64,000 bases of DNA, taken from the NCBI RefSeq assembly GCF_002222635.1, contig NZ_CP022417.1:1-64000 (forward strand). Reading direction: 5' to 3'. Positions 52,057 through 63,139 of this stretch are shown in pieces. A program made the translations under genes and the position numbers. The stretch's first letter is position 1. The number at the start of each line of letters is the position of its first letter. This DNA is from Pseudosulfitobacter pseudonitzschiae. Lineage in GTDB: Bacteria; Pseudomonadota; Alphaproteobacteria; Rhodobacterales; Rhodobacteraceae. The notes beneath the pieces were generated by a model. That model had not been told where the DNA came from and did not search any database. It saw only the letters and a list, made by a program, of their open reading frames with translations.

Positions 52057-53757
52057 ATGACCCAGACCACCAAAAACAAGAGCCGAACCGGCGGACAGGT
52101 TCTTGTTGACCAGCTTTTGATCCACGGGGCCGACACCGCTTATTGCGTGCCCGGCGAAAGCTATCTGGAAGTGCTGGATGCGCTGCACGACGTGCAGGAC
52201 AAGTTCACCCTGATCAATGCCCGCCACGAGGCTGGGGCCGCAAACATGGCCGAAACCTATGGCAAGCTGACCGGCCAGCCCGGCATTTGCATGGTCACGC
52301 GCGGGCCAGGTGCCTGCCATGCTGCTATCGGGGTGCATATCGCCCAGCAGGACAGCACGCCGATGATCCTGCTGGTGGGTCAGATCGCCCGCGACACAAC
52401 CGACCGCGAAGCGTTTCAAGAAGTGGATTATCGCGCCATGTTCGGCCCCATCGCCAAATGGGCAACCCAGATCGACGACGCCAACCGCGTGCCCGAATAC
52501 ATGGCCCGCGCGTTCCGCGTTGCCACATCGGGCCGCCCCGGCCCCGTAGTCATCGCCCTGCCGGAGGACATGCTGACCGACGTGGTCGATGTAGCCGACG
52601 CGCGCCCTTACACCGACACGCACGCTGAATTGTCCAATGACAGCTTTGAGGCGCTCAAGGCCGAAATCGCAAGCGCCGAACGCCCGCTGCTGCTGCTTGG
52701 CGGGTCGGGCTGGTCCGACGACAGTGCGGCGGCGATCACCCGTTTTGCCGAGGTCAACAAAATCCCCGTAACAACGTCTTTCCGCCGTCAGGACATCGTT
52801 AACAACCTGTCGCCGGTCTTTGCGGGCGATTTTGGCACGTCGACCGCGCCCAGCCTTTATGCGCACCAGAACAACGCCGACCTGCTGGTGGTAATCGGCG
52901 CGCGTCTGGGCGAGATGACAACCAAAACCTATACCACAATCACCCCGCCCAATCCGGCCGTACGTCTGGTGCATCTGTATCCCGACGCCGACGAAATCGG
53001 GCGCGTCTATTCCCCCGATCTGGGTCTGGCCGCCGCCCCCGCATCCGTGGCCGCAGCCCTGCAAGATGTCGATCTGGGCCGCGCCGACACTTGGGGCAAC
53101 TGGTGCGACACCTTGCACAACGACTACCTGACCGACTCTGAAGCGCCAAACGGTGACGGCTGGGAACTGGACATGGGCGTGGCCCTGACCCAGATCCGCG
53201 ACAGCCTGCCCGACGACATGGTGGTCACGCTGGATGCCGGCAACCACACCGGCTGGGCACAACGCTTCCTGCGCTTTGGCCGTCCGGGCCGCATCATCGG
53301 ATCGACCTGCGGTGCGATGGGCTATTCCGTGCCCGCCGCCGTGGCCGCATCGCTGGCCAATCCCGACCGGCTGGCGCTGTCTTTTGTCGGTGATGGTGGT
53401 TTCATGATGAGCGGCAACGAACTGGCCACAGCCGCGCAATATGGCGGCTGCCCGATCGTGCTGGTGTTCAACAACGGCGTTTACGGCACCATCCGCATGC
53501 ATCAGGAACGCGACCACCCCGAGCGCGTCTCGGGCACCACGCTAAAAAATCAGGATTTTGTCAAAATGGCCGAAGGTTTGGGTGCCCACGCCGAACGTGT
53601 GACCAAAACCACCGATTTCGCCGCCGCGTTCGAGCGTGCGCGCGCGTGTGGCCGCCCTGCAGTGATCGAACTGGTGACCAACCCCGAACAAATCTCGACG
53701 CGCACCACGATCACCAAACTGCGCGATGCCGCACGGCAAAAAGCAACCGCCGGATAA
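52057..53757 (+). CDS. Thiamine diphosphate-dependent enzyme (acetolactate synthase/benzoylformate decarboxylase-like)
   Basis: 566 residues with the three ThDP domains. The N-terminal NARHEAGAANMAETYGKLTG includes the catalytic Glu, and a middle domain has LLLGGSGWSDDSAAAI. The C-terminal ThDP motif is GDGGFMMSGNELATAAQYGG followed by VLVFNNGVYGT. It probably decarboxylates or ligates a 2-keto acid. It is catabolic by context, between a TRAP transporter and an FAD-linked 2-hydroxyacid dehydrogenase. A biosynthetic IlvB is unlikely, since no small subunit is present. Confidence 0.88.
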   Translation: MTQTTKNKSRTGGQVLVDQLLIHGADTAYCVPGESYLEVLDALHDVQDKFTLINARHEAGAANMAETYGKLTGQPGICMVTRGPGACHAAIGVHIAQQDSTPMILLVGQIARDTTDREAFQEVDYRAMFGPIAKWATQIDDANRVPEYMARAFRVATSGRPGPVVIALPEDMLTDVVDVADARPYTDTHAELSNDSFEALKAEIASAERPLLLLGGSGWSDDSAAAITRFAEVNKIPVTTSFRRQDIVNNLSPVFAGDFGTSTAPSLYAHQNNADLLVVIGARLGEMTTKTYTTITPPNPAVRLVHLYPDADEIGRVYSPDLGLAAAPASVAAALQDVDLGRADTWGNWCDTLHNDYLTDSEAPNGDGWELDMGVALTQIRDSLPDDMVVTLDAGNHTGWAQRFLRFGRPGRIIGSTCGAMGYSVPAAVAASLANPDRLALSFVGDGGFMMSGNELATAAQYGGCPIVLVFNNGVYGTIRMHQERDHPERVSGTTLKNQDFVKMAEGLGAHAERVTKTTDFAAAFERARACGRPAVIELVTNPEQISTRTTITKLRDAARQKATAG

Positions 53758-53767
53758 GGATCCGCCG

Positions 53768-55210
53768 ATGTCCCCCTCTCCGAACGCCTCTGCCGCTGTC
53801 GTGGCAGAGGGCCATTCCAAGCTGATTACCCTGTTAAGCGATGCTATCGGTGCCACCTATGTGGTGACAGACCCCGCCGCCATGATGGGACGCTTGGCCG
53901 AGGATCGCGGCCTCTACACCGGCACCGCAATTGCCCTCCTGCGCCCCGCCTCGACTGACGAGGTCGCCACTTGTGCGCGCCTGTGCGCGGCGGCGGGCGT
54001 GGCCATCGTGCCCCAGGGCGGCAACACCGGACTGGTCGGCGGTGGCGTCGCCAATGGCGGCGTGATCCTTGCCACCGACCGTCTGAACCGCGTCCGTGAC
54101 GTGGACCCGACCAACGCCACGATGACCGTCGAAGCGGGCTGTATCCTTGCCAATATCCAGCAGGCCGCCGATGCCGTCGACGCGCTGTTTCCACTGTCGC
54201 TGGCGTCCGAAGGATCCTGCCAGATCGGCGGCAACCTGGCGACAAACGCAGGCGGCACCGCCGTTTTGCGCTATGGCAACATGCGCGAACTGGTGCTGGG
54301 GCTGGAAGTGGTCCTGCCAGACGGTCGCGTGTTGAACGACCTGAACCTGCTGCGCAAGAACAACACCGGATACGACCTGCGCAACCTGTTCATCGGGGCC
54401 GAGGGCACGCTGGGCATTATCACCGCCGCCGTCCTGAAACTGTTCCCCAAACCGGTCACCCGCGCCACCGCATTCGTGGCCTGCGACGGGCCGGACAGCG
54501 CGCTGGCCCTCTATACACGGATGCGCGCACAGAATGCCGACACGCTGTCGACGTTTGAATATGTCGAACGCATGGCCCTGCAAATGGTGCTGGACCACGC
54601 CCACGGCTGCACCGACCCGATGGACGCCGTCCATCCCGCCTATTGCCTGATCGAACTGACCAGCGCCAATGCCCAGGACACGCTGGACGCCCGTATGGAA
54701 GCCGTCCTCGAAGCGGCCTTCGAGACGGGCGAGGTGCGTGACGCGGTCATCGGCGCATCCGAGTCGCAAAAAGACGCGCTTTGGGCGCTGCGCGAACATC
54801 TGTCGGAATCACAAAAGCCCGAAGGCGCTTCGATCAAGCATGACGTTTCGGTGCCGGTCTCGCGGGTCGCGGATTTCATCACCACCGCCAAGGCCGCTTG
54901 CCTCGCACATATGCCCGACATGCGCCCCTGCCCCTTTGGGCACTTCGGCGACGGCAACCTGCACTTCAACCTGTCGCGACCCAAGAATATGGACGACACG
55001 ACCTTTCTGGCCGAATATCCCGCCTTCAACCGCATCGTGCATGACATCGTGCACGAGATGCACGGAGCGATCTCTGCCGAACACGGCATCGGACAGGTCA
55101 AACGCGCCGAGCTGCGCCGCTATAAAGACCCCGTTGCGCTGGAGCTGATGCAGCAGTTGAAATCGGCCATCGATCCGGCCAACATCATGAATCCGGGCAA
55201 GGTGCTGTAG
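53768..55210 (+). CDS. FAD-linked D-2-hydroxyacid dehydrogenase (GlcD/D2HGDH family)
   Basis: 480 residues from ATG at 53768. The FAD_binding_4 region has IVPQGGNTGLVGGGV and SEGSCQIGGNLATNAGGTAVLRYGN. The C-terminal FAD-oxidase domain has HFGDGNLHFN (metal and substrate site) and SAEHGIGQVKRAEL. The family oxidises D-2-hydroxyglutarate, D-lactate, glycolate or similar. It would make a 2-keto acid for the ThDP enzyme immediately upstream. Its D-specificity makes a link to a LarA-type racemase attractive but unproven. Confidence 0.9.
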   Translation: MSPSPNASAAVVAEGHSKLITLLSDAIGATYVVTDPAAMMGRLAEDRGLYTGTAIALLRPASTDEVATCARLCAAAGVAIVPQGGNTGLVGGGVANGGVILATDRLNRVRDVDPTNATMTVEAGCILANIQQAADAVDALFPLSLASEGSCQIGGNLATNAGGTAVLRYGNMRELVLGLEVVLPDGRVLNDLNLLRKNNTGYDLRNLFIGAEGTLGIITAAVLKLFPKPVTRATAFVACDGPDSALALYTRMRAQNADTLSTFEYVERMALQMVLDHAHGCTDPMDAVHPAYCLIELTSANAQDTLDARMEAVLEAAFETGEVRDAVIGASESQKDALWALREHLSESQKPEGASIKHDVSVPVSRVADFITTAKAACLAHMPDMRPCPFGHFGDGNLHFNLSRPKNMDDTTFLAEYPAFNRIVHDIVHEMHGAISAEHGIGQVKRAELRRYKDPVALELMQQLKSAIDPANIMNPGKVL

Positions 55211-55241
55211 CGCGCCGCCCCCACCTGGAAAGGGACCACAG

Positions 55242-55871
55242 ATGATCGACCTTTACACATGGACCACCCCGAATGGCCGCAAGGTCTCGATCCTGCTGGA
55301 AGAACTTGGCGTCGACTACACCGCCCACGCTATCAACATCGGCAAGGACGAGCAGTTCGCGCCCGAGTTCCTGAAGATCAGTCCCAACAACAAGATCCCC
55401 GCCATTGTCGATCGGGACACCGGGACGTCGGTGATGGAGTCGGGGGCCATCATGTTTTATCTGGCTGATAAGCATGGAAAATTCCTGCCCTCCGACGCGG
55501 CGGGCCGTGCCGAGGTGATGGAATGGCTGATGTGGCAGATGGGCGGACTTGGCCCGATGGCCGGACAGGCGCACCACTTTTTGCACTTCAACCGCGGCAA
55601 AGCCCCCTATGCTGAAGAGCGTTACGCCGCCGAGGTCAAACGCCTGTACTCTGTACTGAACACCCGACTGGAAGGGCGCGACTATATTTGCGGCGACTAT
55701 TCCATTGCCGACATGGCCTGCTGGCCGTGGGTGTCGCGTTATGAATGGCAGGGCGTCGATCTGGCCGATTTCCCGAACCTGCGCGCATGGTATCAGCGCC
55801 TGCTGGCCCGTCCGGCGGTGCAAAAAGGGTATCATGTGCCCAAACAGATGGGCGAAATCCCCGCCGGCTAG
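55242..55871 (+). CDS. Glutathione S-transferase (YfcG/nu-class-like)
   Basis: 209 residues. The thioredoxin-like N-terminal domain (MIDLYTWTTPNGRKVSILLEE) carries TTPNG as expected for YfcG-like disulfide-bond reductases, then NNKIPAIVDRDTG and the helical C-terminal domain with YSIADMACWPWVSR. Glutathione conjugation or disulfide reduction is expected. It is the last gene of the TAXI-TRAP operon and shares a CTAG double stop with the convergent permease gene. Confidence 0.88.
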   Translation: MIDLYTWTTPNGRKVSILLEELGVDYTAHAINIGKDEQFAPEFLKISPNNKIPAIVDRDTGTSVMESGAIMFYLADKHGKFLPSDAAGRAEVMEWLMWQMGGLGPMAGQAHHFLHFNRGKAPYAEERYAAEVKRLYSVLNTRLEGRDYICGDYSIADMACWPWVSRYEWQGVDLADFPNLRAWYQRLLARPAVQKGYHVPKQMGEIPAG

Positions 55872-56656
55872 GCCCGCAACTGGAACCCCCGCGCAATATG
55901 GTTCCGCACGAACCAGATCAACGCAACACCGGGCACCAGTGACAGAACCATCATCGCCATCACCAGCCCGATATCGGTCTGAAAGGTAAACAAAGCGTCA
56001 ATCGCCATGGTGATCGGCTTGCCCCCCGTCGATGTCAGAATGCGCGCAAACACCACCTCGACCCACGAAAAGATAAAGCAAAAGAAACACGCGACCCCGA
56101 CGCCGGGTGCAATCACCGGCAACAGGTGGACGACAAAGAAACGCGACAGCGAATTGCCATCCAGAAACGCGGTCTCGTCAAACTCGCGGGGCACGGCCGA
56201 GATAAAGCTCTCTAGAATCCAGATCGCGATGGGAATGTTGAACAGGCAATGCACCAGCGCGATGCCAAATGATGAATTCAGCAGCCCCAACCGCGCGAAC
56301 AGCAGGAAAATTGGCAGTGACAGCACTACGGGCGGCGTGATCCTGAACGCCAGCAGCAGCAAAAACACGTGACGGTCCCCGACAAAGCGATAGCGCGACA
56401 GAGCATAGGCCGCAGGCAGCGCCACGATCAGCGTCAGTATCACATTGGCCGTCACATAGGTCAGCGAATTGTGCAGCGACGCCACCAGCGCGGGGTTGTC
56501 GAAAATGTTGCGATAATTCACCAGCGACCAGTCGCCCACCGTCACGCCCGGGTGCGGCAGTGTCACTGTCAGACTTAGCACAATCGCCTGCATCAGCGGC
56601 CCGATGATGAACACTGCCAGCAGCGCAAAGGCTAGCGTGCGCATCACACCCCTCAT
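55868..56656 (-). CDS. Second carbohydrate ABC permease, GlpQ/MalG-like
   Basis: 262 residues and six expected helices. The EAA loop is SAVPREFDETAFLDGNSLSRFF, aligning closely with the GlpQ-like protein at 62264-63136 (CLFNIPIAIWILE; FFCFIFSWVE; HIARGF end). It overlaps its MalF-like partner by four bases (ATGA). It is the last gene of the leftward glycerol operon. No separate ATPase or binding protein accompanies the pair within the window, so it may use the Glp ATPases encoded elsewhere. Confidence 0.88.
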   Translation of the reverse strand: MRGVMRTLAFALLAVFIIGPLMQAIVLSLTVTLPHPGVTVGDWSLVNYRNIFDNPALVASLHNSLTYVTANVILTLIVALPAAYALSRYRFVGDRHVFLLLLAFRITPPVVLSLPIFLLFARLGLLNSSFGIALVHCLFNIPIAIWILESFISAVPREFDETAFLDGNSLSRFFVVHLLPVIAPGVGVACFFCFIFSWVEVVFARILTSTGGKPITMAIDALFTFQTDIGLVMAMMVLSLVPGVALIWFVRNHIARGFQLRA

Positions 56657-57510
56657 CGGACCTCACGCTGCATGGCGACGCGAAACAGCCACGCCACCGT
56701 CAGCACCAGCAGGAAATACAGCACCGACCGCGCGGCGGCAGGCCCGTAGTTGAACGCGTTGATCTCTTCACCCAGTTCCAGCGAAAGGAATGCGGTGGCC
56801 CCCATCGGCCCGCCTGCATTGATGCCAAAGGCCTCGACATAGATCATCAGACTGTCGATCACCCGAAGCAGCAGCGCCATCAGCAGCACGGGCCTGATCT
56901 TGGGCAGTTGGATGTGCCAGAACACCTGCGCCCGCGACGCGCCGTCGATGCGCGCAGCTTGGTAATAGGACAGCGGAATTGCCGACAGACCGGAATAGGT
57001 CAATATCACCACCAGCCCGATCCAGTGCCAAGTGTCCACCGTCACCAACAGCGCATAGGTGTGTACCGCATTGAATTTATAGTTGAAATCGAACCCGATG
57101 GCGTCGAACACCTGTGCGACCGTCCCATAGGTCGGATGCAGCAGGTTCAGCCAGATCATCGGGATCAGGTTCCAAGGCACCACCAGCGGGATCGCCACCA
57201 GCATCAGCACCAGACTGCCGGTCAGCCGCCCGCGCGGGATTATCAGCGCAATGCCGATGCCCAGCGGAAACTGCACCAGAACCACCAGCGTCGAAAACAG
57301 CATGCTGCGTCCGAGGGCGGCGTACAGGTCACTCGTGCCAACCAGCTCCGCGAACCATTCGGTGCCCACCCAGAACCGGCTTTGCAGGGTGAAAATGTCG
57401 AAGAACGCATAGTTGAACACCGCCATCAGGGGCACCAACCCGACCACTGCCAGCACGGTCATCGCAGGCAGAACCAGCAGCCACGCGCGGTTGTCGGTGC
57501 GTGGGGTCAC
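56653..57510 (-). CDS. Second carbohydrate ABC permease, GlpP/MalF-like
   Basis: 285 residues and six expected helices. The EAA loop is IPLSYYQAARIDGASRAQVF. It resembles the GlpP-like protein at the right edge of the window (DTWHWIGLVVILTYSGL against DVWHWTSLVALLAFAGL), so the pair is a duplication. Its start overlaps the alcohol dehydrogenase stop by four bases. Shared or altered specificity toward a glycerol-like polyol is plausible. Confidence 0.88.
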   Translation of the reverse strand: MTPRTDNRAWLLVLPAMTVLAVVGLVPLMAVFNYAFFDIFTLQSRFWVGTEWFAELVGTSDLYAALGRSMLFSTLVVLVQFPLGIGIALIIPRGRLTGSLVLMLVAIPLVVPWNLIPMIWLNLLHPTYGTVAQVFDAIGFDFNYKFNAVHTYALLVTVDTWHWIGLVVILTYSGLSAIPLSYYQAARIDGASRAQVFWHIQLPKIRPVLLMALLLRVIDSLMIYVEAFGINAGGPMGATAFLSLELGEEINAFNYGPAAARSVLYFLLVLTVAWLFRVAMQREVR

Positions 57511-58610
57511 AGGGCCGCTTTCAGTATGGCTTCGTATGTCTCGATCGACAGCGGCACGGCGTTTTTCTGGCTCGACGATGCGACACTGCCCAAACGCGCC
57601 AGTTCGGGCAAGCCATCGCCTGTCGCCCCGAAATCAGCCAGTCGCGGCAGGCCCTGCGCGTCGATCCATGCGGCCAGACCCGACAGCGCATCGCCGTTTT
57701 CTACCGGTGCGAAGACGGCAGCAACCTCGGCGGCGCAGTGCTCTACACCGCGCGCACCCGCGTTTGCCCGCATCACCGGCACCAGCAAACGCCCGCACAA
57801 CGCCCCGTGCGGAGCACCCAATCGTGCCCCCAGAACCGCCGCCAATCCGTGCGCCGCACCCAATCCGCCGTTTGCCAACGCCACGCCACTGGCCAGCGAC
57901 GCCCACGCCATCGCGGGCCAGCCCGCCACATCGCCCGTCACCACAGTACGCAGCGCACCCAAGGCCTCGGGCAACGCCTGTGCGGTCAGCGCGCGGGTAA
58001 AGGGCGTGGCCACTACCGAGGTGTGCGCTTCGATCAGTTGCGTCACCGCATCAAGCCCCGCGTGTAGGGCAACCGAACGCGGCGCGCCTGCCATCAGGTC
58101 GGGATCGACCAGCGCATGATCGGGAAACAGCGCGCGGCCCCGAATGCTCAGCTTGGTGCCCAAACTCGGCACATCCAGCACCGCGTTTTTCGTGACTTCT
58201 GCACCTGTGCCCGCGGTCGTGGGCAGTGCGATCAGACGCACATTGGCGCGTCGCTCCAGCAGCGCGGGGTCGATCTGGCCAAAGTCTTCTGTCAGCCGCA
58301 TGCCCGATCCTGCCAGCACCGCCAATACCTTGCCCGTGTCCAGAACCGACCCGCCGCCGCAGGCCACAACCGTTTGAACCGCGATGCCGTCCAGCGCATC
58401 AAGGGCGGCGTTGATGCTGGCGACCGATGGCTCTCCGGCACAGCGGATCACCTGCGCTACGTCGCCCAGCATCGCCAACACCGGATCAGAAGCAGCCCCG
58501 CTGGAACCTTGTACAAAAATCACCGGATGTTGTACAAAATCGGGCAAGGCTGCGGCACTGCCCGCGCCAAAGGCGATTTGCACGGGGCAGTCGATCGCAA
58601 AGGGCGTCAC
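57507..58610 (-). CDS. Iron-type alcohol dehydrogenase
   Basis: About 367 residues, taking GTG at 58610 (VTPFAIDCPVQIAFGAGS) just after the glpK stop; ATG at 58634 or 58658 would overlap glpK. Group III fold with VACGGGSVLDTGKVLAVLAG, and metal ligands in DPDLMAGAPRSVALHAGLDAVTQLIEAH and NGGLGAAHGLAAVLG. The family includes maleylacetate reductases, 1,3-propanediol and glycerol dehydrogenases. Between glpK and a polyol permease pair it probably oxidises or reduces a small polyol or aldehyde. Confidence 0.85.
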   Translation of the reverse strand: MTPFAIDCPVQIAFGAGSAAALPDFVQHPVIFVQGSSGAASDPVLAMLGDVAQVIRCAGEPSVASINAALDALDGIAVQTVVACGGGSVLDTGKVLAVLAGSGMRLTEDFGQIDPALLERRANVRLIALPTTAGTGAEVTKNAVLDVPSLGTKLSIRGRALFPDHALVDPDLMAGAPRSVALHAGLDAVTQLIEAHTSVVATPFTRALTAQALPEALGALRTVVTGDVAGWPAMAWASLASGVALANGGLGAAHGLAAVLGARLGAPHGALCGRLLVPVMRANAGARGVEHCAAEVAAVFAPVENGDALSGLAAWIDAQGLPRLADFGATGDGLPELARLGSVASSSQKNAVPLSIETYEAILKAAL

Positions 58611-58614
58611 GGGA

Positions 58615-60102
<1,488 letters not shown>

Positions 60103-60136
60103 TGCGGCCACATATGTCTGGATCAAAAGGGCAAAA

Positions 60137-60160
60137 CGGGGGGCCAGATATGGCCCCCCG
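60137..60160 (-). terminator. Hairpin between the glycerol binding protein and glpK
   Basis: CGGGGGGCCA/TGGCCCCCCG, a perfect 10-bp stem with a 4-base loop. On the minus strand it is followed by TTTTGCCCTTTTG. Intrinsic-terminator-like, probably an attenuator lowering glpK relative to the binding protein. Confidence 0.75.
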
Positions 60161-60181
60161 CAGTATCATGCAAATCAGGAT

Positions 60182-61903
60182 TTATTCCCAGGATTTGATC
60201 AGCTCGTCATAAGCGACGGTCTTTGGCTCTTCGTCTTCGTTCTCCAGCTTGGGATAGGGCGCGCCGGGCTGCTCGAACCAGTGTTCGGCGCTTTGCTCTT
60301 CGTTCAGCTTGGGACCAAGCTCGCCTTGGACACCGGCACGTTCCAGACGCTCAAGCACGCGTTCCTGATCGGAACATAGCGCGTCCAGCGCCTGCTGGGG
60401 TGTCTTGGCACCGGACATTGCGTCGCCGATGTTCTGCCACCACAGTTGCGCCAGCTTGGGATAATCCGGCACGTTTGTACCAGTGGGCGACCATGCCACA
60501 CGCGCGGGCGAACGGTAGAATTCCACCAGACCACCCAAACGGGGTGCGCGTTCGCTGAAGTGATCGCTGTCAATCGTGGATTCACGGATAAAGGTCAGAC
60601 CCACATCCGATTTCTTCAGATCAACAGTTTTCGACACAACGAACTGTGCATAAAGCCAAGCGGCCTGTGCGCGGTCCACGGGCGTCGATTCCATCAAGGT
60701 CCAGCTGCCTGCATCCTGATAGCCGATCTTCTGGCCCTCTTTCCAGTAAACACCGTGGGGCGAAGGGGCCATGCGCCACTTGGGTGTGCCGTCTTCGTTC
60801 ATCACGGGCAGTCCGGGTTTTACCGTGTCGGCAGTGAACGCCGTATACCAGAACATCTGTTGCGCGACGTTGCCCTGCGCGGGGATTGGGCCCGCTTCCG
60901 AGAAGGTCATACCGGCAGCAGCAGGAGGCGAATAGTTCTGAAGCCATTCAATCGCCTTGGTCACCGCATAGACCGCCGCAGGCGAGTTCGTCGCGCCGCC
61001 GCGTGTCACGCATGAACCGGTCGGTTGCGACTGTTCGTTGACGCGAATGCCCCATTCATCCACCGGCAAGCCGTTGGGCTCACCCACATCGCCCATGCCA
61101 GCCATCGACATCCACGCATCGGTGTAACGCCAGCCCAGACTTGGGTCTTTCTTGCCATAGTCCATGTTGCCATAGACTTCGCCGGTTACATCCATGTGCG
61201 ACAGATCGCGACCGGTGAAGAACTCTGCAATGTCTTCATAGGCCGACCAGTTGACCGGAACGCCCAGATCATAGCCATATTTCTCTTTGAAATCGGCCAT
61301 GTTCTTTTCGTCGTTGAACCAGTCATAGCGGAACCAGTACAGGTTCGCGAACTGCTGGGTTGGCAGCTGGTACAGCTTGCCATCGGGGCCGGTGGTGAAC
61401 GACGTGCCGATGAAGTCTTCCAGATCCAGCGTCGGCAGGGTCACGTCCGCGCCTTCACCCGCCATCCAGTCGGTCAGGTTGCGCACCTGCTTGTACCGCC
61501 AGTGCGTGCCGATCAGATCGCTGTCGTTGATATAGGCGTCATAGATATTCTCGCCCGACTGCATCTGTGTTTGCAGCTTTTCAACCACATCGCCCTCACC
61601 GATCAGGTCGTGGGTCACGTTGATGCCGGTAATCGCAGTGAATGCGGGGGCCAGAACCTGACTTTCGTATTCATGCGTGGTGATGGTTTCCGACACCACT
61701 TTGATGTCCATACCGGCAAAAGGCTTGGCCGCGTCCACAAAGAACTGCATCTCGGCCTCTTGTTCGGCGCGCGACAACGTCGACACCTCTCCGATTTCCG
61801 CATCAAGGAACGCTTTCGCGGCCTCCATATCGGCAAACGCAGGGCTGCCAAACAGTCCCAGCGCAACGGCAACCGCCGTTGAGGATTTCAGTGAAATATT
61901 CAT
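60182..61903 (-). CDS. glpV: Glycerol-type ABC transporter substrate-binding protein (GlpV-like)
   Basis: 573 residues from ATG at 61903, with signal peptide MNISLKSSTAVAVALGLFGSPAFA. It is much longer than ordinary sugar-binding proteins, as is GlpV of Rhizobium. The sequence MEAAKAFLDAEIGEVSTLSR opens the mature protein, and W-rich segments such as WKEGQKIGYQDAGSWTLMEST are typical. It is periplasmic and delivers glycerol (or a close polyol) to GlpP-GlpQ. The order glpP-glpQ-glpU-glpV matches the rhizobial operon. Confidence 0.9.
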   Translation of the reverse strand: MNISLKSSTAVAVALGLFGSPAFADMEAAKAFLDAEIGEVSTLSRAEQEAEMQFFVDAAKPFAGMDIKVVSETITTHEYESQVLAPAFTAITGINVTHDLIGEGDVVEKLQTQMQSGENIYDAYINDSDLIGTHWRYKQVRNLTDWMAGEGADVTLPTLDLEDFIGTSFTTGPDGKLYQLPTQQFANLYWFRYDWFNDEKNMADFKEKYGYDLGVPVNWSAYEDIAEFFTGRDLSHMDVTGEVYGNMDYGKKDPSLGWRYTDAWMSMAGMGDVGEPNGLPVDEWGIRVNEQSQPTGSCVTRGGATNSPAAVYAVTKAIEWLQNYSPPAAAGMTFSEAGPIPAQGNVAQQMFWYTAFTADTVKPGLPVMNEDGTPKWRMAPSPHGVYWKEGQKIGYQDAGSWTLMESTPVDRAQAAWLYAQFVVSKTVDLKKSDVGLTFIRESTIDSDHFSERAPRLGGLVEFYRSPARVAWSPTGTNVPDYPKLAQLWWQNIGDAMSGAKTPQQALDALCSDQERVLERLERAGVQGELGPKLNEEQSAEHWFEQPGAPYPKLENEDEEPKTVAYDELIKSWE

Positions 61904-61975
61904 AATGTTTCCTCCCTTATGAATGTGGGTACTTTCGTGGTCGCAGCAGGCCCCACATGCCCACGCGCCCGTCAC

Positions 61976-62248
61976 TTACACCCAGCGAAACACCGCTGCG
62001 GCGTAGATCAGACAAACAATCAACGCATAGGGTTGCGCGGCCCCGACCAGCCCCAGCCAGCCAAGATTGATAAACGCACTGCCCAAAAGCGTGATAAACA
62101 AACGGTCCCCGCGCGTTGTCTCCATCCCCAGCACGCCACGGCGCGGTGTTTCGGGAAATTTAAGTGCAAGCACCGTAAAGGTGACCAGCAGTGACGCGAT
62201 GACCATAAAGAAAATCGCAGTCGGCCATGTCCAAGCCATCCAGTCCAT
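61976..62248 (-). CDS. glpU: DUF2160 membrane protein of glycerol ABC operons (GlpU)
   Basis: 90 residues with about three membrane helices (MAWTWPTAIFFMVIASLLVTF; the ITLLGSAFINLGWLGLVG region; the YALIVCLIYAAAVF end). DUF2160 proteins sit between the permeases and binding protein of glycerol transporters; their exact task is unknown. Here too it lies between glpQ and glpV. Confidence 0.9.
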   Translation of the reverse strand: MDWMAWTWPTAIFFMVIASLLVTFTVLALKFPETPRRGVLGMETTRGDRLFITLLGSAFINLGWLGLVGAAQPYALIVCLIYAAAVFRWV

Positions 62249-62263
62249 GTGTCGGCCCTCCCT

Positions 62264-63136
<873 letters not shown>

Positions 63137-63139
63137 CCC

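Noticed and set aside
51175-53517. A 780-codon open frame on the minus strand across the TRAP permease and ThDP-enzyme genes.
   Set aside because: It is antisense to two clearly recognisable genes and has a Gly/His/Arg/Gln-rich composition typical of reverse-frame reading in high-GC DNA, with no domain.
52057-53757. Biosynthetic acetolactate synthase IlvB.
   Set aside because: No small subunit gene follows, and the operon is a transporter/2-hydroxyacid catabolic unit.
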